From an uncultured Oscillospiraceae bacterium (GTDB lineage: Bacteria; Bacillota; Clostridia; Oscillospirales; Acutalibacteraceae), in assembly GCA_900544515.1 (NCBI GenBank), contig UQVI01000046.1, positions 1 to 11,739 of the forward strand: a stretch of DNA of 11,739 nt. Direction: 5' to 3'. Below the pieces are notes generated by a model that ran no database searches, was not told the origin of the DNA, and saw nothing but the letters and a program-made list of their open reading frames with translations. The translations under genes were made by a program, and so were the position numbers. Below are positions 1 to 6,821 of this stretch, one piece after another (position 1 is the stretch's first letter; each line of letters begins with the position of its first letter).

Positions 1-49
1 ACGAGATTCGCCTTAGTCTCGTGGGCTCGGAGATGTGTATAAGAGACAG
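1..49 (+). other. Illumina Nextera adapter (non-genomic)
   Basis: Synthetic sequence, not biology. Positions 1-7 (ACGAGAT) match the end of the P7 oligonucleotide. Positions 8-15 (TCGCCTTA) match the i7 index of primer N701. Positions 16-30 (GTCTCGTGGGCTCGG) are the Nextera read-2 overhang, and 31-49 (AGATGTGTATAAGAGACAG) are the 19-base Tn5 mosaic end used in tagmentation kits. The order P7-index-overhang-mosaic end is exactly that of a library molecule, so genomic sequence starts at 50. The adapter has no stop in the frame of the adjoining rluB gene, so an automatic annotation could extend that protein into it. Confidence 0.98.
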
Positions 50-760
50 CAGTAGCTTTCTCACCTCATTATCAGTAAGCTCTCTTGACTTGCCCGACTG
101 AAGCATACCCAGCTTTACAGGACCTATGGAAATTCTCTTCAGTCTTGCAACCTCAAGATTTACAGCTTCACACATTTTTCTGATCTGCCTGTTTCTGCCC
201 TCACGCAGAATAAATTCAAGAACCACTCTTCCCTCTTCCTCAGTAACAATATTTACATCACAGGGAGCCGTTTTTCTGCCATCAATTTCAATACCGTTTC
301 TTAGCTTATCAAGAATCTCATCATTAACAGAAGGACGCACTGTTACACGGTATACCTTTGCGTAATTATGCTTCGGATGTGTCAGTGCATTGGCAAATGA
401 ACCGTCATTCGTAAGAATCAATAATCCCTCTGAATCCTTATCAAGTCTGCCCACAGGATAGATTCTTGCTTTCACGTCAATAAGATCCATAACTGTTTTT
501 CTGCCGAGTTCATCGGAAACAGTGGTGACATATCCACGCGGTTTATTAAGCATAATATAGTACATCCTGTCAATCTTGTTTATCTTTTTACCACGCACAG
601 TAACCAAATCCTTTTTAGGATTGATTTTGTCACCGATATGAGCAATATGACCGTTGACCTTAACCTTTCCCATTTCAATAAGCTCTTCACTCTTCCGGCG
701 TGATGCCACGCCGCATTCAGCCATGAATTTCTGCAATCGTACTTCGTTCTTGTTCGGCAT
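50..760 (-). CDS. rluB: RluB/RsuA-family 23S rRNA pseudouridine synthase, 3' end missing
   Basis: Converts a specific uridine to pseudouridine in rRNA, most likely the RluB site of 23S rRNA in the peptidyl-transferase region (family knowledge). Translation of 760 to 50 gives 237 residues without a stop. An S4 RNA-binding domain covers about residues 7-53 (RLQKFMAECGVASRR), followed by the catalytic core with GRLDKDSEGLL at 104-114, where D107 is the catalytic aspartate, and the REGRNRQIRKM motif near 186-196. B. subtilis RluB is about 240 residues, so only a few C-terminal residues are lost at the contig end. ATG at 758-760 is the first ATG after an in-frame TAA at 767-769. A GAGGA lies about 11 bases upstream. 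The start lies inside the dacF-like gene (44-base overlap), implying coupled translation. RluB rather than RsuA or RluE is inferred from length and Gram-positive context. Confidence 0.93.
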
Positions 761-1778
761 AATATTTTACATCCTCGTCTGCCTCTATCGGCAGTCTTTC
801 TATCATTTTTTCATTTAAATAAACACACACATAGCCTACAGCATCTCCCTGCATTACTGGGGCATAAAGGAAGGGACTATGATATATTTCAAGCCTTAAA
901 TCTGATAAAATATAATACTTTTTTCCGTAAGATGCTTTGACGGTGTTTTCCTTGCCGCCAACAACATTTATATCTATTGTATCTGTAATTTCATATTCAT
1001 TATATTTTTGCTCACACGCTTTCATCAGATTAATATGATCATTCCAATCATCAGGTGCATTGAGCGTCACACATATAAGAATATTCCCATTGTATTTTTT
1101 TGCAGAGACAAGGCATCGCCCTGCCTTTTTTGTATATCCGGTTTTTACACCAAAGAAATTTTTATCTCTCGCAAGCAGCTTATTGTGATTATAAACCGTA
1201 ACCTTATTTTTGCCAATCATAATATCAGCACTTTTCTTTGAAACGATTGAGCAGAAAGTTTCATTTTTCACCGCCTCAGCTGTAAGCAGTGCCATATCAT
1301 ACGCCGTAGAATGGTGACCGCCCTCATCGAGACCTGATGGTGTTACAAAATAGGTGCTGTTCATCCCGATTTCAGATGCTCGCTTATTCATAAGTGCAGC
1401 AAACTCTTCCAGACCGCCTGAAAGGAAATAGGCAACCGAATTGGCAGAATCATTGCCTGATGTCAGCATCATACCTATAACAAGGTCACTGAGTGAAAGG
1501 CTATCCCCTGCTCTTAAGCCCAGTGACGAGCCTTCAGTCCTCAGCATTTCATCCGTAATTTTAACACTCTCATTCAGCTTACCGCTTTCAACAGCCAGAA
1601 GAGCCGTCATAATTTTAGTGGTTGAGGCAATGGCTCTTTCCTCATAAGCATTCTTTTCATAAAGAATGATGCCTGTATCAGAATCCATAACAATTGCACT
1701 CTGTGCTGAATTATCGGCACCATAAGCTGTAAACGGAAAAATAAATATAAGCGACAGAAAAAAAGCAAATCTCTTCAA
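717..1778 (-). CDS. dacF: D-alanyl-D-alanine carboxypeptidase, DacF-type (peptidase S11)
   Basis: Low-molecular-weight penicillin-binding protein that removes the terminal D-Ala from peptidoglycan pentapeptides outside the cell. Numbering from a GTG at 1788-1790 (357 residues): signal peptide about 1-25, then the three active-site motifs STTK (56-59, nucleophile S56), SGN (111-113) and KTG (216-218), then a PBP5_C-type beta domain from about 265 to 340. The start is uncertain. The GTG has no Shine-Dalgarno, while AGGTGA at 1787-1792 is 8 bases before TTG 1776-1778 and 5 before TTG 1779-1781. I chose TTG 1778, giving a signal peptide beginning MKRFAFF. That ribosome site lies in a hairpin (1786-1813). 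No hydrophobic C-terminal anchor follows the PBP5_C region, unusual for S11 enzymes. The position after ytfJ fits a spore-associated dacF, but vegetative DacA-type function cannot be excluded. Confidence 0.93.
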   Translation of the reverse strand: MKRFAFFLSLIFIFPFTAYGADNSAQSAIVMDSDTGIILYEKNAYEERAIASTTKIMTALLAVESGKLNESVKITDEMLRTEGSSLGLRAGDSLSLSDLVIGMMLTSGNDSANSVAYFLSGGLEEFAALMNKRASEIGMNSTYFVTPSGLDEGGHHSTAYDMALLTAEAVKNETFCSIVSKKSADIMIGKNKVTVYNHNKLLARDKNFFGVKTGYTKKAGRCLVSAKKYNGNILICVTLNAPDDWNDHINLMKACEQKYNEYEITDTIDINVVGGKENTVKASYGKKYYILSDLRLEIYHSPFLYAPVMQGDAVGYVCVYLNEKMIERLPIEADEDVKYYAEQERSTIAEIHG

Positions 1779-1785
1779 CAAAATA

Positions 1786-1813
1786 ATCACCTACATAAAT
1801 ATATGCAGGTGAT
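1786..1813 (-). promoter_or_regulatory. Hairpin masking the dacF ribosome binding site
   Basis: In the minus-strand mRNA the arms AUCACCUGCAUA and UAUGUAGGUGAU pair over 12 base pairs with a single G-U wobble, closed by a 4-base loop. The 3' arm holds the Shine-Dalgarno AGGUGA (1787-1792) and the upstream GTG candidate start. No U-tract follows, so it is not a terminator. It sits in the 48-base gap between ytfJ and dacF. I infer that it lowers translation of dacF unless melted. Regulation has not been shown. Confidence 0.6.
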
Positions 1814-1838
1814 GTGAATAACAAAACACTGTTTGTAA

Positions 1839-2237
1839 TTATTCAGCTGTTTCCTCAGCTGGCTTTTCCTCTGCCTTGTCAGCCTTGAGAAGCTCAGTTA
1901 CCTTATCAACAAGTTCAGGAATCATTGCAATTGCACGGTCAGCAGATGATGTGTAGTTGTTAATCTGCATCATTCTGCACTTACCGTTTTCAATAACAAT
2001 AAATGCAACAGGAGTGATTGTGATACCACCACCGCCGCCACCGCCGAAAAGCTCAGCGTTTGACTTTGATGGAAGATCTGTACCGCCTGATGTAAAGCCG
2101 TATGACACCTTTGATACAGGAATTAAAGTGGTATTGCCTGTTGTCATTGGTTCACCGATGATTGTTGAAACATCAACCATCTGGCGCATTTTTTCCAGAG
2201 TATTTTCCATTATTTTGTTTACCGGAGTTTCTTTCAT
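1839..2237 (-). CDS. ytfJ: GerW/YtfJ-family sporulation protein
   Basis: Small cytoplasmic-type protein of 132 residues of the Spore_YtfJ (GerW) family. In B. subtilis it is made in the forespore and is needed for normal germination of spores; its biochemical role is unknown. Recognised by the run V-x-x-x-TIIGEP near 22-30, the strand LIPVSKVSYGF (38-48), the glycine tract FGGGGGGG (64-71) and ITITPVAFIVI (72-82). A charged, Glu/Ala/Lys-rich tail ends the protein. ATG at 2235-2237 is preceded by AAGGGGA with proper spacing, located in the last codons of the DUF2953 gene, which ends 4 bases upstream. The DUF2953-ytfJ pair is common in Clostridia. Homologues also occur in bacteria not seen to sporulate, so this gene alone does not prove sporulation. 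Confidence 0.92.
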   Translation of the reverse strand: MKETPVNKIMENTLEKMRQMVDVSTIIGEPMTTGNTTLIPVSKVSYGFTSGGTDLPSKSNAELFGGGGGGGITITPVAFIVIENGKCRMMQINNYTSSADRAIAMIPELVDKVTELLKADKAEEKPAEETAE

Positions 2238-2241
2238 TTTG

Positions 2242-3018
2242 CTAATCCCCTTTTTTATTTTTAATTAAATTTTTCAAAAATACAAAGACCGCCTTAAGTG
2301 CTACCTTAAGAAGCAGACCGACACTGATACTTCCTATAAGCTGAAATTCAACTTCAGTTTTATCAGCAATAAAATCAGGCTGAATATAATCATCGTAATT
2401 ATCAACCTTCATTGCAGAGAGTATCATTCCTTTTACAGGATAATAATACTTGCACAGCGTTCCGTATGATCTTGCAATCATATCCGCATCGCCGCCGCCT
2501 ACCAATATCATAACATAAAGTGAGTAAATATGTAAACCCCTAATTAATGTAGAAATTGCAGAATTTGCAGTTTCAAGCAAATTTGAAACAAAGGAAAGGA
2601 TACCTACAATACCCTCCTCATCCCACATTTTCTTAATTGGGTTTGACTTTTTCTTCGCAGGCGGGTTCTCAGCAGGCTTATTTTCTTCGGAAATATTTTC
2701 ATCCTTCTGATTAACTGTTTCCGTTTTCTGCGATTCTGTATCAGCCTTTGGAACTGCAGATGCAGGCCTTTGCTCTGATACTTTTTCTTTTTTCTCCTGC
2801 TTCTTTTTCTTACTCTCTTCAGCAACATCCTTTGCCTTTTTCTCAGGGAATAAGATAAAATTAAGAATTTCAGAAAGAATAATATCTTTTTCTATAAAAA
2901 GAACCTGAATTTTTGTATGCCAGCCTTTATCATAAACCAGAGTAACGGTGGCTGAGAGTGAACAAATAAGTGCAATAATTACAACAAGCACTGCAACGAT
3001 TATTAAAAATACTTTCAT
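2242..3018 (-). CDS. DUF2953 membrane protein
   Basis: 258 residues; function unknown. Residues 4-26 form an N-terminal membrane helix. A lysine/glutamate/proline-rich, probably disordered linker follows at about 60-130. The DUF2953-like C-terminal part carries GGGDADMIARSYG (174-186) and a PDF motif (214-216), followed by a second hydrophobic segment at about 229-248. The ATG at 3016-3018 directly abuts the TAA of scpB (3019-3021), with GGTGA 5 bases before the start and a stronger GGAGG 11 bases before it. Its stop is 4 bases before ytfJ, so all three are probably co-translated. Family members regularly sit next to ytfJ in Clostridia, suggesting, without proof, a role near the membrane in sporulation or envelope biology. 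The linker is longer and more charged than I would expect for the family. Confidence 0.8.
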   Translation of the reverse strand: MKVFLIIVAVLVVIIALICSLSATVTLVYDKGWHTKIQVLFIEKDIILSEILNFILFPEKKAKDVAEESKKKKQEKKEKVSEQRPASAVPKADTESQKTETVNQKDENISEENKPAENPPAKKKSNPIKKMWDEEGIVGILSFVSNLLETANSAISTLIRGLHIYSLYVMILVGGGDADMIARSYGTLCKYYYPVKGMILSAMKVDNYDDYIQPDFIADKTEVEFQLIGSISVGLLLKVALKAVFVFLKNLIKNKKGD

Positions 3019-3636
3019 TTATTCACCGTCCTCCTGTTTATCTGTATTCTGCATTCCGGAATTCTGCTTATCTGCTGATTCATCCTCTTCAAAAAGTGAT
3101 GTCTGCGAATCATCCTTCTCCTCACTATTATCAGGCAAATCAGGCAAATCGTCAAGACTATTCAGTGAAAAACATCTTAAAAATCTATCGGTAGTGCCAT
3201 AAACAAGCGGTCTTCCGGGCAAATCCAGTCTGCCCTTTTCCTCAATAAGACCCTTCTGAATGAGATTTGAAACCGGTCCACTGCAATCAACACCGCGTAT
3301 CTGCTCAATAAAGGAGCGCGTAACAGTTTTATTATAAGCAATTATAGCAAGCACCTCAAACGCAGCCTGACTGAGCGGCGTATTCTTTTTTATTTCAAGA
3401 AGGCCTCTGACCTCTTCGGAATACTCCTCACGTGTACAGAGCTGATATTTTCCGTCAACACGAATTAATCTGAGTCCGCTGTCATTTTCATCATACATCG
3501 CCTCAAGGTGCCCAAGCATTTTAATTACATTCTCAACATCAATATCCAGCACCTCTGCAAGCTTGCCCGGTTCAACGGGATCACCTGCCGCAAAGAGCAT
3601 TGCCTCAATAGAAGCCAACACATTATTACTGCTCAA
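3019..3636 (-). CDS. scpB: Segregation and condensation protein B
   Basis: Partner of ScpA in the SMC-ScpAB condensin complex, which compacts and separates newly replicated chromosomes. Of 205 residues, about 5-80 form the first winged-helix domain and 86-160 the second, with the family signature TPLSQAAFEVLAIIAY (86-101), RGVDCSG (114-120) and GRPLVYGTT (141-149). A strongly acidic, probably disordered tail covers about 162-205 and includes QTSLF at 178-182. The start is a TTG (3634-3636), chosen because GAGGT lies 8 bases upstream and no ATG occurs before residue 13, already inside the first helix. The gene overlaps the end of scpA by 11 bases, so translation is coupled and keeps the two subunits in proportion. 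Confidence 0.96.
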   Translation of the reverse strand: MSSNNVLASIEAMLFAAGDPVEPGKLAEVLDIDVENVIKMLGHLEAMYDENDSGLRLIRVDGKYQLCTREEYSEEVRGLLEIKKNTPLSQAAFEVLAIIAYNKTVTRSFIEQIRGVDCSGPVSNLIQKGLIEEKGRLDLPGRPLVYGTTDRFLRCFSLNSLDDLPDLPDNSEEKDDSQTSLFEEDESADKQNSGMQNTDKQEDGE

Positions 3637-4348
3637 TATTATTTACCTCATCTACTATCTGAACCGAAGGATTGCTCATCTCACCCTCGATTGTTATTTT
3701 TTTTGTTTTTGCAAGCTCCAGAACTGCAAGAAAGGTTGCAACCATGTCACTTTTGGTCTGCGCATCCTGAAAAAGAGTTAAAAATTTAACCTTTTTACCG
3801 CCCCACAGCTTACGCATAACCGTGCTTACCTTTGTTGCAACGGCAACAAATTTCTTAGCAACGATTACTTTAAACGAATCCAGCGGCGGAGGAAGCTTAC
3901 GTCTGCCTCTGCCGGCAGCACTTATGTAAGCGTTAAGAAGCTCCTCCCCCTCGTGAAAGCGTTCATAATCGTAATTTACATATCCCTCCTGTGCAGGACG
4001 GACAAAACGGTTAAAGCCGTCTGTCTGGTGCGACAGCTTTTCAGCCATAAGCTTACAGTCACGATATTCAATCAGCTCGCCTGTAAGCTCCTTTTTTAGT
4101 ATCTCAGCCTCTTCGTGCTTGGGCAGAAGTGAAACTGTTTTAATATAAATGAGCCTTGCAGCCATTTCAAGGAATTCACCGGCAACATCAAAGTCCTGCT
4201 CCTGCATCTGCCTTACATATTCCACATACTGATTTACAAGCTCAACAATCGGAATATCATTAATATTCAGTTTATGTTTTGAAATCAGATGCAAAAGCAA
4301 GTCCATAGGACCCTCAAACACATCTATCTTATAATGAATCTGTTCCAT
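3626..4348 (-). CDS. scpA: Segregation and condensation protein A (kleisin)
   Basis: Kleisin subunit that bridges the SMC heads and binds a ScpB dimer in the bacterial condensin. 240 residues from the chosen start. The N-terminal SMC-neck-binding part carries FEGPMDLLLHLI (11-22), then a helical region (EFLEMAARLIYIKTVSLLP), a basic Arg/Gly segment (about 146-151) and a C-terminal winged helix (about 185-222) containing KSDMVATFLAVLELAK. A TTG at 4358-4360 would add four residues, but it has no Shine-Dalgarno. ATG 4346-4348 has GGGTGA 4 bases upstream and gives the usual family N-terminus. This places the start 4 bases after the stop of the M50 gene. The 3' end overlaps scpB. Confidence 0.96.
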   Translation of the reverse strand: MEQIHYKIDVFEGPMDLLLHLISKHKLNINDIPIVELVNQYVEYVRQMQEQDFDVAGEFLEMAARLIYIKTVSLLPKHEEAEILKKELTGELIEYRDCKLMAEKLSHQTDGFNRFVRPAQEGYVNYDYERFHEGEELLNAYISAAGRGRRKLPPPLDSFKVIVAKKFVAVATKVSTVMRKLWGGKKVKFLTLFQDAQTKSDMVATFLAVLELAKTKKITIEGEMSNPSVQIVDEVNNIEQ

Positions 4349-4352
4349 GTAT

Positions 4353-5027
4353 TCACCCAAAAATCAGTCTTGGAATAATCGAAATAAGGTCAAGCATTTT
4401 TGAAGAAAGCCATGCAATAGGGCCATTGAGCAAGCCTGTGAAAAGAATTACCATAAGTCCGATCATAATATACCTGTCATATTTCATAATTTTGAAATAA
4501 ATCTTGTCAGGTAAAATGGAAGAAAATATCTTTGAACCGTCAAGAGGCGGAATAGGTAAAAGATTAAATACGGCAAGCATGACATTAATCTGAGCAGCAT
4601 AGCTGAAGAAATATGCCAATGCATTACCGACAGGACTGCTGCTTACAGCCGTAATAATATAGTAAATAAACACGGATACAAATCCCATAAGGAGATTTGA
4701 CACAGGACCTGCAAGTGCAATCAGCGCCATATCCCTTCTCGGGTGCTTTAAGCGTGCTGGGTTAACAGGCACCGGATTTGCGTAACCGATACCAAACAGG
4801 AATATCATAATTGTACCGATAATATCAAGATGCGCAAAAGGGTTAATTGTAAGTCTGCCCTTAAGCTTAGCCGTATCATCTCCGCATTTATACGCAATAA
4901 GACCGTGCGACATCTCGTGAATCGGCAAACAGCAGAATACAACAAAGCAGGTTGATAATATCATAACCATAAAGCCTAAATAGTCCCCTGCTCTTACAAG
5001 CTGAATCATCTGTGAAATTTTTGACAT
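4353..5027 (-). CDS. Site-2 protease-type M50 metalloprotease
   Basis: Intramembrane zinc protease of family M50, standalone short form (224 residues) without PDZ or CBS domains. Zinc ligands are in HEMSH (37-41) and the aspartate of the distal motif NLLPIPPLDG (155-164, D163). Hydrophobic segments lie at about 17-36, 66-83, 101-127, 134-157 and 184-202, so it is an integral membrane protein. Family members cut transmembrane substrates such as anti-sigma factors, but the substrate here is unknown. ATG 5025-5027 is preceded by AAGGA 8 bases upstream, inside the end of prmC, which stops 4 bases before this start. In Firmicutes this gene class is typically found just upstream of scpA, as here. 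Confidence 0.93.
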   Translation of the reverse strand: MSKISQMIQLVRAGDYLGFMVMILSTCFVVFCCLPIHEMSHGLIAYKCGDDTAKLKGRLTINPFAHLDIIGTIMIFLFGIGYANPVPVNPARLKHPRRDMALIALAGPVSNLLMGFVSVFIYYIITAVSSSPVGNALAYFFSYAAQINVMLAVFNLLPIPPLDGSKIFSSILPDKIYFKIMKYDRYIMIGLMVILFTGLLNGPIAWLSSKMLDLISIIPRLIFG

Positions 5028-5031
5028 ATCC

Positions 5032-5853
5032 TCAGTCCTTTTTTATTGCGGCAACGATTCTGTCGTTACCATATAAATCTTTAATAACATTAACATCTTT
5101 GAAATCCGTTAAAACATTCAGGATATCTTTTCCCTGATCATTACCGATTTCAAGGAAAAGATGTCCGTTATCATTTAACATTCCAGACCAATTATCGTTG
5201 ATTATGCGATAAAAGTCAAGTCCGTCTTTTCCGCCGTCCAGTGCCATAGACGGCTCATAGAGCACCTCGCTCTGCAGGGCTTCAATCTCATCACTTTTTA
5301 TATAAGGCGGATTTGAAATAATTACATCTGCTTTTTTCAGTTCTTTAGTATTTTTTATATCACCGCAGATTACCTTAGCATTGGAAATATCCTGCGCATT
5401 TTTTAAAAGGTAAAACATTGCATCTGCGCTTTTCTCAATCATATACACAACAGCATCCGGACAAGCCTTAGCCACACTGACACCTATACATCCTGAGCCT
5501 GCGCATAAATCATACACTGTGCATTTACCCAATGACTTAATATGCCTGATTGCAAGAGAACAAAGCTCTTCCGTTTCAGGTCTTGGGATAAGCACACCCT
5601 TGCCCACATAAAACGTACTTTCGTAGAAATCCCATTTACCGATAACATACTGTAAAGGCTCACCGCTTTTTACCCTCCAAAGCAAATCGGCAAAGCGTTT
5701 CATAATCACATCATCGTCTTTATGCATAGGGTATTCATTGTTTTTGATTCCAAGCAGACTGCATACAAGGCACAGGGATTTAAACTCAGCCTCATCAACA
5801 CCATTGCAGGATAAGAAATATACTCCGTAATTATAAGCTTCACTGGCTGTCAT
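5032..5853 (-). CDS. prmC: Peptide chain release factor N5-glutamine methyltransferase
   Basis: Methylates the glutamine of the GGQ motif in release factors RF1 and RF2 using S-adenosylmethionine, raising termination efficiency in the cytoplasm. 273 residues. The N-terminal helical substrate-binding domain covers about 1-85. The linker motif VLIPRPETEEL (87-97) leads to the Rossmann-like methyltransferase core with AdoMet loop DLCAGSGCIG (115-124) and the catalytic NPPY (181-184), which holds the target amide. The ATG overlaps the stop of the DUF1385 gene by four bases (ATGA), with GGAGGA 12 bases upstream, so translation is coupled. prmC next to a DUF1385/YqhQ gene is a recurring clostridial arrangement. 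Complete, with no unusual residues. Confidence 0.96.
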   Translation of the reverse strand: MTASEAYNYGVYFLSCNGVDEAEFKSLCLVCSLLGIKNNEYPMHKDDDVIMKRFADLLWRVKSGEPLQYVIGKWDFYESTFYVGKGVLIPRPETEELCSLAIRHIKSLGKCTVYDLCAGSGCIGVSVAKACPDAVVYMIEKSADAMFYLLKNAQDISNAKVICGDIKNTKELKKADVIISNPPYIKSDEIEALQSEVLYEPSMALDGGKDGLDFYRIINDNWSGMLNDNGHLFLEIGNDQGKDILNVLTDFKDVNVIKDLYGNDRIVAAIKKD

Positions 5854-6821
5854 TTGATTTCGTCGTCCTCCGGATTATCAGTAATTACTGCCTTAAGAGC
5901 CTCAATACCAACCTCAATTATTTCATCATCAGGCTCGTTTGTAGTCAGTCTTTGCATCCATAAACCGGGCGCAGAAAGTATTTTCACAATTACATTATCG
6001 TGCTTGCCTGCATACTTTATAAACTCGTATCCAATACCCATTATAAATGGAATGAATGCCATTTTAAGGAGCATCCATAGAATTCTTACCTCTGCAATAG
6101 AAGGGAATATTTTTGAAAGAATGGTACTGAATACAATGCTGAAAATCAGCATAACAAATATAAAGGATGTACCGCATCTTGGATGAAAACGTGAGCATTT
6201 CTTAACATTTTCAACAGTGAGATCAAGTCCTGCCTCATAACAGGCAATGGATTTATGCTCTGCACCGTGATACATAAATGTACGCTTAATATCCTTCATA
6301 CGACTGACAAGAGCAATATATACAACAAAAATAATGATTTTCAGCACACCTTCAATTGTACCCTGCCAGGCAGTAAGTGTACCATCAGTCCAGGCATTAA
6401 GCCTGTTGAATATAAGTACAGGAAAATAGAAGAAAATCAGAATTGCAAGACACACTCCGAGAAATGAAGCAATAACCATAATAATATCCATAAATTTGTC
6501 ACCGAGCTTGTCGGTAATCCATTTCTCGAACTTATTCATTTCAACGTCTTCCATATCCTCCATACCGGAGGCTTCAGCTGAATACATAAGCATTTTATAA
6601 CCAAGTATCATTGACTCAACAAAAGCTACGATTCCTCTGATAACAGGCACGCCAAAAAACTTAACTTTTTCTTTTGCATGTTTAAACTCGTGATGCTCAA
6701 CAAGTATATTTCCGCTCTCCTGTCTTACAGCAGTGGCTATACCGCGCGGTCCCTGCATCATCACACCTTCAATCAGAGCCTGACCTCCGACTGAGGTTTT
6801 ATGTGTTTTTTTATCACTCAT
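5850..6821 (-). CDS. yqhQ: DUF1385 (YqhQ-family) membrane protein
   Basis: 323 residues; molecular function not established to my knowledge. Family signatures are GGQALIEGVMMQGP (12-25), YHGAEHKSIACYE (184-196), LTVENVKKCSRFHPRCGTSF (201-220) and a C-terminal PGLWMQRLTT (285-294). Membrane segments lie at about 112-138, 158-174, 219-239 and 247-268. The conserved His/Glu/Cys residues, including an HxxEH pattern at 185-189, look like metal ligands or an active site, but that is inference. The ATG at 6819-6821 overlaps the histidine-kinase end by 8 bases and the stop overlaps prmC by 4, so it joins the signalling genes to the housekeeping cluster at the translation level. Its Shine-Dalgarno is weak (AAAGG). 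Confidence 0.9.
   Translation of the reverse strand: MSDKKTHKTSVGGQALIEGVMMQGPRGIATAVRQESGNILVEHHEFKHAKEKVKFFGVPVIRGIVAFVESMILGYKMLMYSAEASGMEDMEDVEMNKFEKWITDKLGDKFMDIIMVIASFLGVCLAILIFFYFPVLIFNRLNAWTDGTLTAWQGTIEGVLKIIIFVVYIALVSRMKDIKRTFMYHGAEHKSIACYEAGLDLTVENVKKCSRFHPRCGTSFIFVMLIFSIVFSTILSKIFPSIAEVRILWMLLKMAFIPFIMGIGYEFIKYAGKHDNVIVKILSAPGLWMQRLTTNEPDDEIIEVGIEALKAVITDNPEDDEIK

Noticed and set aside
126..365. Plus-strand open frame of 79 codons
   Set aside because: It lies antisense to the clearly coding rluB gene, has no Shine-Dalgarno and looks like no known protein.
1797..1804. CATATATT as a possible sporulation sigma-E -10 for dacF
   Set aside because: No matching -35 at 13-15 bases, and the start of transcription would fall on the start codon region. 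The bases are better explained by the hairpin.
1834..1843. Single TGTAATTATT on the plus strand, equal to the repeat unit at 10531-10550
   Set aside because: Only one copy, in the opposite orientation and across the ytfJ stop codon; likely chance in AT-rich sequence.
2028..2048. Run of seven glycine codons in ytfJ as a possible slippage or phase-variation tract
   Set aside because: Glycine-rich tracts at this place are a feature of the YtfJ family, and the codons are mixed GGC/GGT, so slippage is not favoured.
1957..2268. Plus-strand open frame of 103 codons with a polyproline run
   Set aside because: It is the mirror of ytfJ; the proline run is the complement of the ytfJ glycine codons.
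3508..3789. Plus-strand frames opposite the scpA-scpB junction
   Set aside because: Both strands cannot reasonably code here; scpA and scpB have full family signatures and ribosome sites.
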